DNA of 16,495 nt from assembly GCA_937927685.1 (NCBI GenBank), contig CALBSC010000049.1, positions 1-16,495 on the forward strand. Reading direction: 5' to 3'. Shown here piece by piece: positions 15,167 to 16,495 of this stretch. The position numbers and the translations under genes were made by a program. Origin of the DNA: an uncultured Burkholderiales bacterium. GTDB taxonomy: Bacteria > Pseudomonadota > Gammaproteobacteria > Burkholderiales > Burkholderiaceae_C. A model generated the notes under the pieces. It was not told the DNA's origin. It did not search any database and saw only the letters and a list, made by a program, of their open reading frames with translations. Every line of letters begins with the position of its first letter. Position 1 is the stretch's first letter.

Positions 15167-16495
15167 ATGAGCCAAAGCCCCGCGCAACCCGGCCTGCAGA
15201 GCCTGTCCAAATCGTTCGAACCCGCCGAACTCGAAGCCCACTGGGGTCCCGAGTGGGAGCGCCGTGGCCTGGGCCTGGCGGGCCACCGGGGGAGCGGGCA
15301 GCCCAAGTCTGATGAAGCCTCGTTTGCCATCCAGTTGCCCCCGCCCAACGTGACCGGCACGCTGCACATGGGTCATGCGTTCAACCAAACCATCATGGAC
15401 AGCCTGACCCGCTACCACCGCATGCGCGGGCACAACACGGCCTGGATCCCGGGCACCGACCACGCCGGCATTGCCACCCAGATCGTGGTGGAGCGACAGC
15501 TGCAGGAGCAAGGCATCCAGCGTCATGACATGGGCCCGACCCCGGCCGAGGCGCGCAAGAATTTCGTCGCCAAGGTGTGGGAATGGAAAGAGCAGTCCGG
15601 CAACACCATCACCCGCCAGATGCGCCGCATGGGCGACACGGTGGACTGGAGCCGCGAGTACTTCACCATGGACGACAAGCTCTCCACCGTGGTGACCGAC
15701 ACCTTTGTGCGCCTGTATGAGCAAGGCCTGATCTACCGTGGCAAACGACTGGTCAACTGGGACCCGGTGCTGATGAGCGCCGTCTCCGACCTGGAAGTCG
15801 AGAGCGAAGAGGAAGACGGCTCGCTGTGGCACATCTGCTACCCCTTCGCCAACGGCCCGCAGCGCGTGGGCGGCGAGACCGCACGCGGCCTGGTGGTGGC
15901 CACCACCCGCCCCGAAACCCTGCTGGGCGACGTGGCAGTGATGGTGCACCCGGAAGACGAGCGCTATGCCCACCTGATCGGCCAGCCCGTGCAACTGCCG
16001 CTGTGTGGTCGCACCATTCCCATCATCGCCGACGACTACGTGGACCGCGAATTCGGCACCGGCGTGGTGAAGGTCACGCCCGCGCACGATGTCAACGACT
16101 ACGCCGTGGGCCAGCGTCACCAGCTGCCCATCATCGGCGTGCTGCACCTCAACGCCACCATCAACGACCACGCACCCGAGCCCTACCGCGGCCTGGACCG
16201 CTTCGCCGCGCGCAAGGCCGTGGTGGCGGACCTGGACAGCGCCGGCCTGCTGGTGGAGATCAAGAAGCACAAGCTGATGGTGCCGCGTTGCGCGCGCACC
16301 GGCCAGGTGGTTGAACCCATGCTCACCGACCAGTGGTTCGTCGCCATGAACAAAGTCAGCGAACAAGACCCCACGGGAAAAAGCATTGCGCAAAAAGCCA
16401 TCGATGCCGTCACCAGCGGTCAGGTGCGCTTTGTGCCCGAGAACTGGGTCAACACCTACAACCAGTGGATGAACAACATCCAGGACTGGTGCATC
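15167..16495 (+). CDS. valS: Valine--tRNA ligase, N-terminal part (cut by window edge)
   Basis: The first 443 codons are present and the frame is open to the window end; the full enzyme is normally over 900 residues. The class I synthetase charges tRNA-Val with valine in the cytoplasm. Visible are PPPNVTGTLHMGHA with the HIGH-type HMGH at 67-70, WIPGTDHAGIATQ (93-105), the DTVDWSREYFTMD region, LVNWDPVL, and the editing (CP1) domain beginning with ATTRPETLLGD near 245-255, which hydrolyses Thr-tRNA-Val, followed by GTGVVKVTPAHDVNDY. KMSKS lies beyond the edge. The ATG at 15167 is chosen because the protein aligns from there; its ribosome site is weak (GGA 12 bases upstream). Lys codons are mixed, with the last three AAA. 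Confidence 0.97.
   Translation, partial: MSQSPAQPGLQSLSKSFEPAELEAHWGPEWERRGLGLAGHRGSGQPKSDEASFAIQLPPPNVTGTLHMGHAFNQTIMDSLTRYHRMRGHNTAWIPGTDHAGIATQIVVERQLQEQGIQRHDMGPTPAEARKNFVAKVWEWKEQSGNTITRQMRRMGDTVDWSREYFTMDDKLSTVVTDTFVRLYEQGLIYRGKRLVNWDPVLMSAVSDLEVESEEEDGSLWHICYPFANGPQRVGGETARGLVVATTRPETLLGDVAVMVHPEDERYAHLIGQPVQLPLCGRTIPIIADDYVDREFGTGVVKVTPAHDVNDYAVGQRHQLPIIGVLHLNATINDHAPEPYRGLDRFAARKAVVADLDSAGLLVEIKKHKLMVPRCARTGQVVEPMLTDQWFVAMNKVSEQDPTGKSIAQKAIDAVTSGQVRFVPENWVNTYNQWMNNIQDWCI

Noticed and set aside
15062..16393. 443-codon open frame on the minus strand opposite valS
   Set aside because: It is His/Val/Gly-rich with no family resemblance and lies wholly over clearly coding valS; long antisense frames are expected in GC-rich genes.
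16340..16495. A second codon-usage shift (three AAA Lys codons in a row) near the end of valS
   Set aside because: Too few codons, and earlier valS already mixes AAA and AAG; not enough to call another junction.

Overview
The window looks like chromosome of a Burkholderiales bacterium, most likely family Comamonadaceae. The grounds are the gene order coaD-rsmD-M16-M16 divergent from ftsY, a betaproteobacterial-type DinB with an extra loop, and GC-rich coding sequence. This placement is inference from protein character, not from a database search. There are 14 full or nearly full genes plus two cut by the window edges (coaD at the left, valS at the right). I see no rRNA, tRNA, IS element, prophage or CRISPR. 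No gap between genes exceeds about 170 bases.

Layout. (1) Bases 1-3466, minus strand: a tight run of an active M16 zinc peptidase, an inactive M16 partner, the 16S rRNA methyltransferase rsmD, and the start of coaD, with 4-base ATGA overlaps at two joints. (2) 3495-7283, plus strand: ftsY, argH and an FMN-dependent alpha-hydroxy-acid (L-lactate type) dehydrogenase. A 17-bp perfect palindrome lies between ftsY and the M16 operon and puts a TAGAAT box on each strand. (3) 7289-7923, minus strand: a toxin-antitoxin pair of the HigB/RelE-like plus XRE type with a near-palindromic operator candidate. (4) 8079-9356, plus: dinB. (5) 9449-13116, minus: five close genes, rubrerythrin - DUF3501 - yaaA - alpha/beta hydrolase - queF. 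(6) 13271-14998, plus: a FAD aromatic-ring hydroxylase-like monooxygenase. (7) 15167-end: valS, preceded by a leader with competing stem-loops.

How the genes work together. Region 1/2 is mostly housekeeping: ribosome maturation, membrane protein targeting, CoA and arginine synthesis. Region 5 brings together a diiron peroxide-scavenging protein, the peroxide-stress protein YaaA and DUF3501 (a family I recall beside rubrerythrins), so a peroxide/iron-stress transcription unit is plausible; the queuosine gene queF sits at its end. 

The points most worth a second look are an abrupt codon-usage switch inside argH at its conserved signature loop (recombination junction or assembly chimera), the symmetric divergent promoter candidate before ftsY, the rubrerythrin-DUF3501-yaaA array, and an in-frame hexanucleotide repeat that adds a Ser-Thr tract to DUF3501. 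I did not find a clearly new defence or mobile system.
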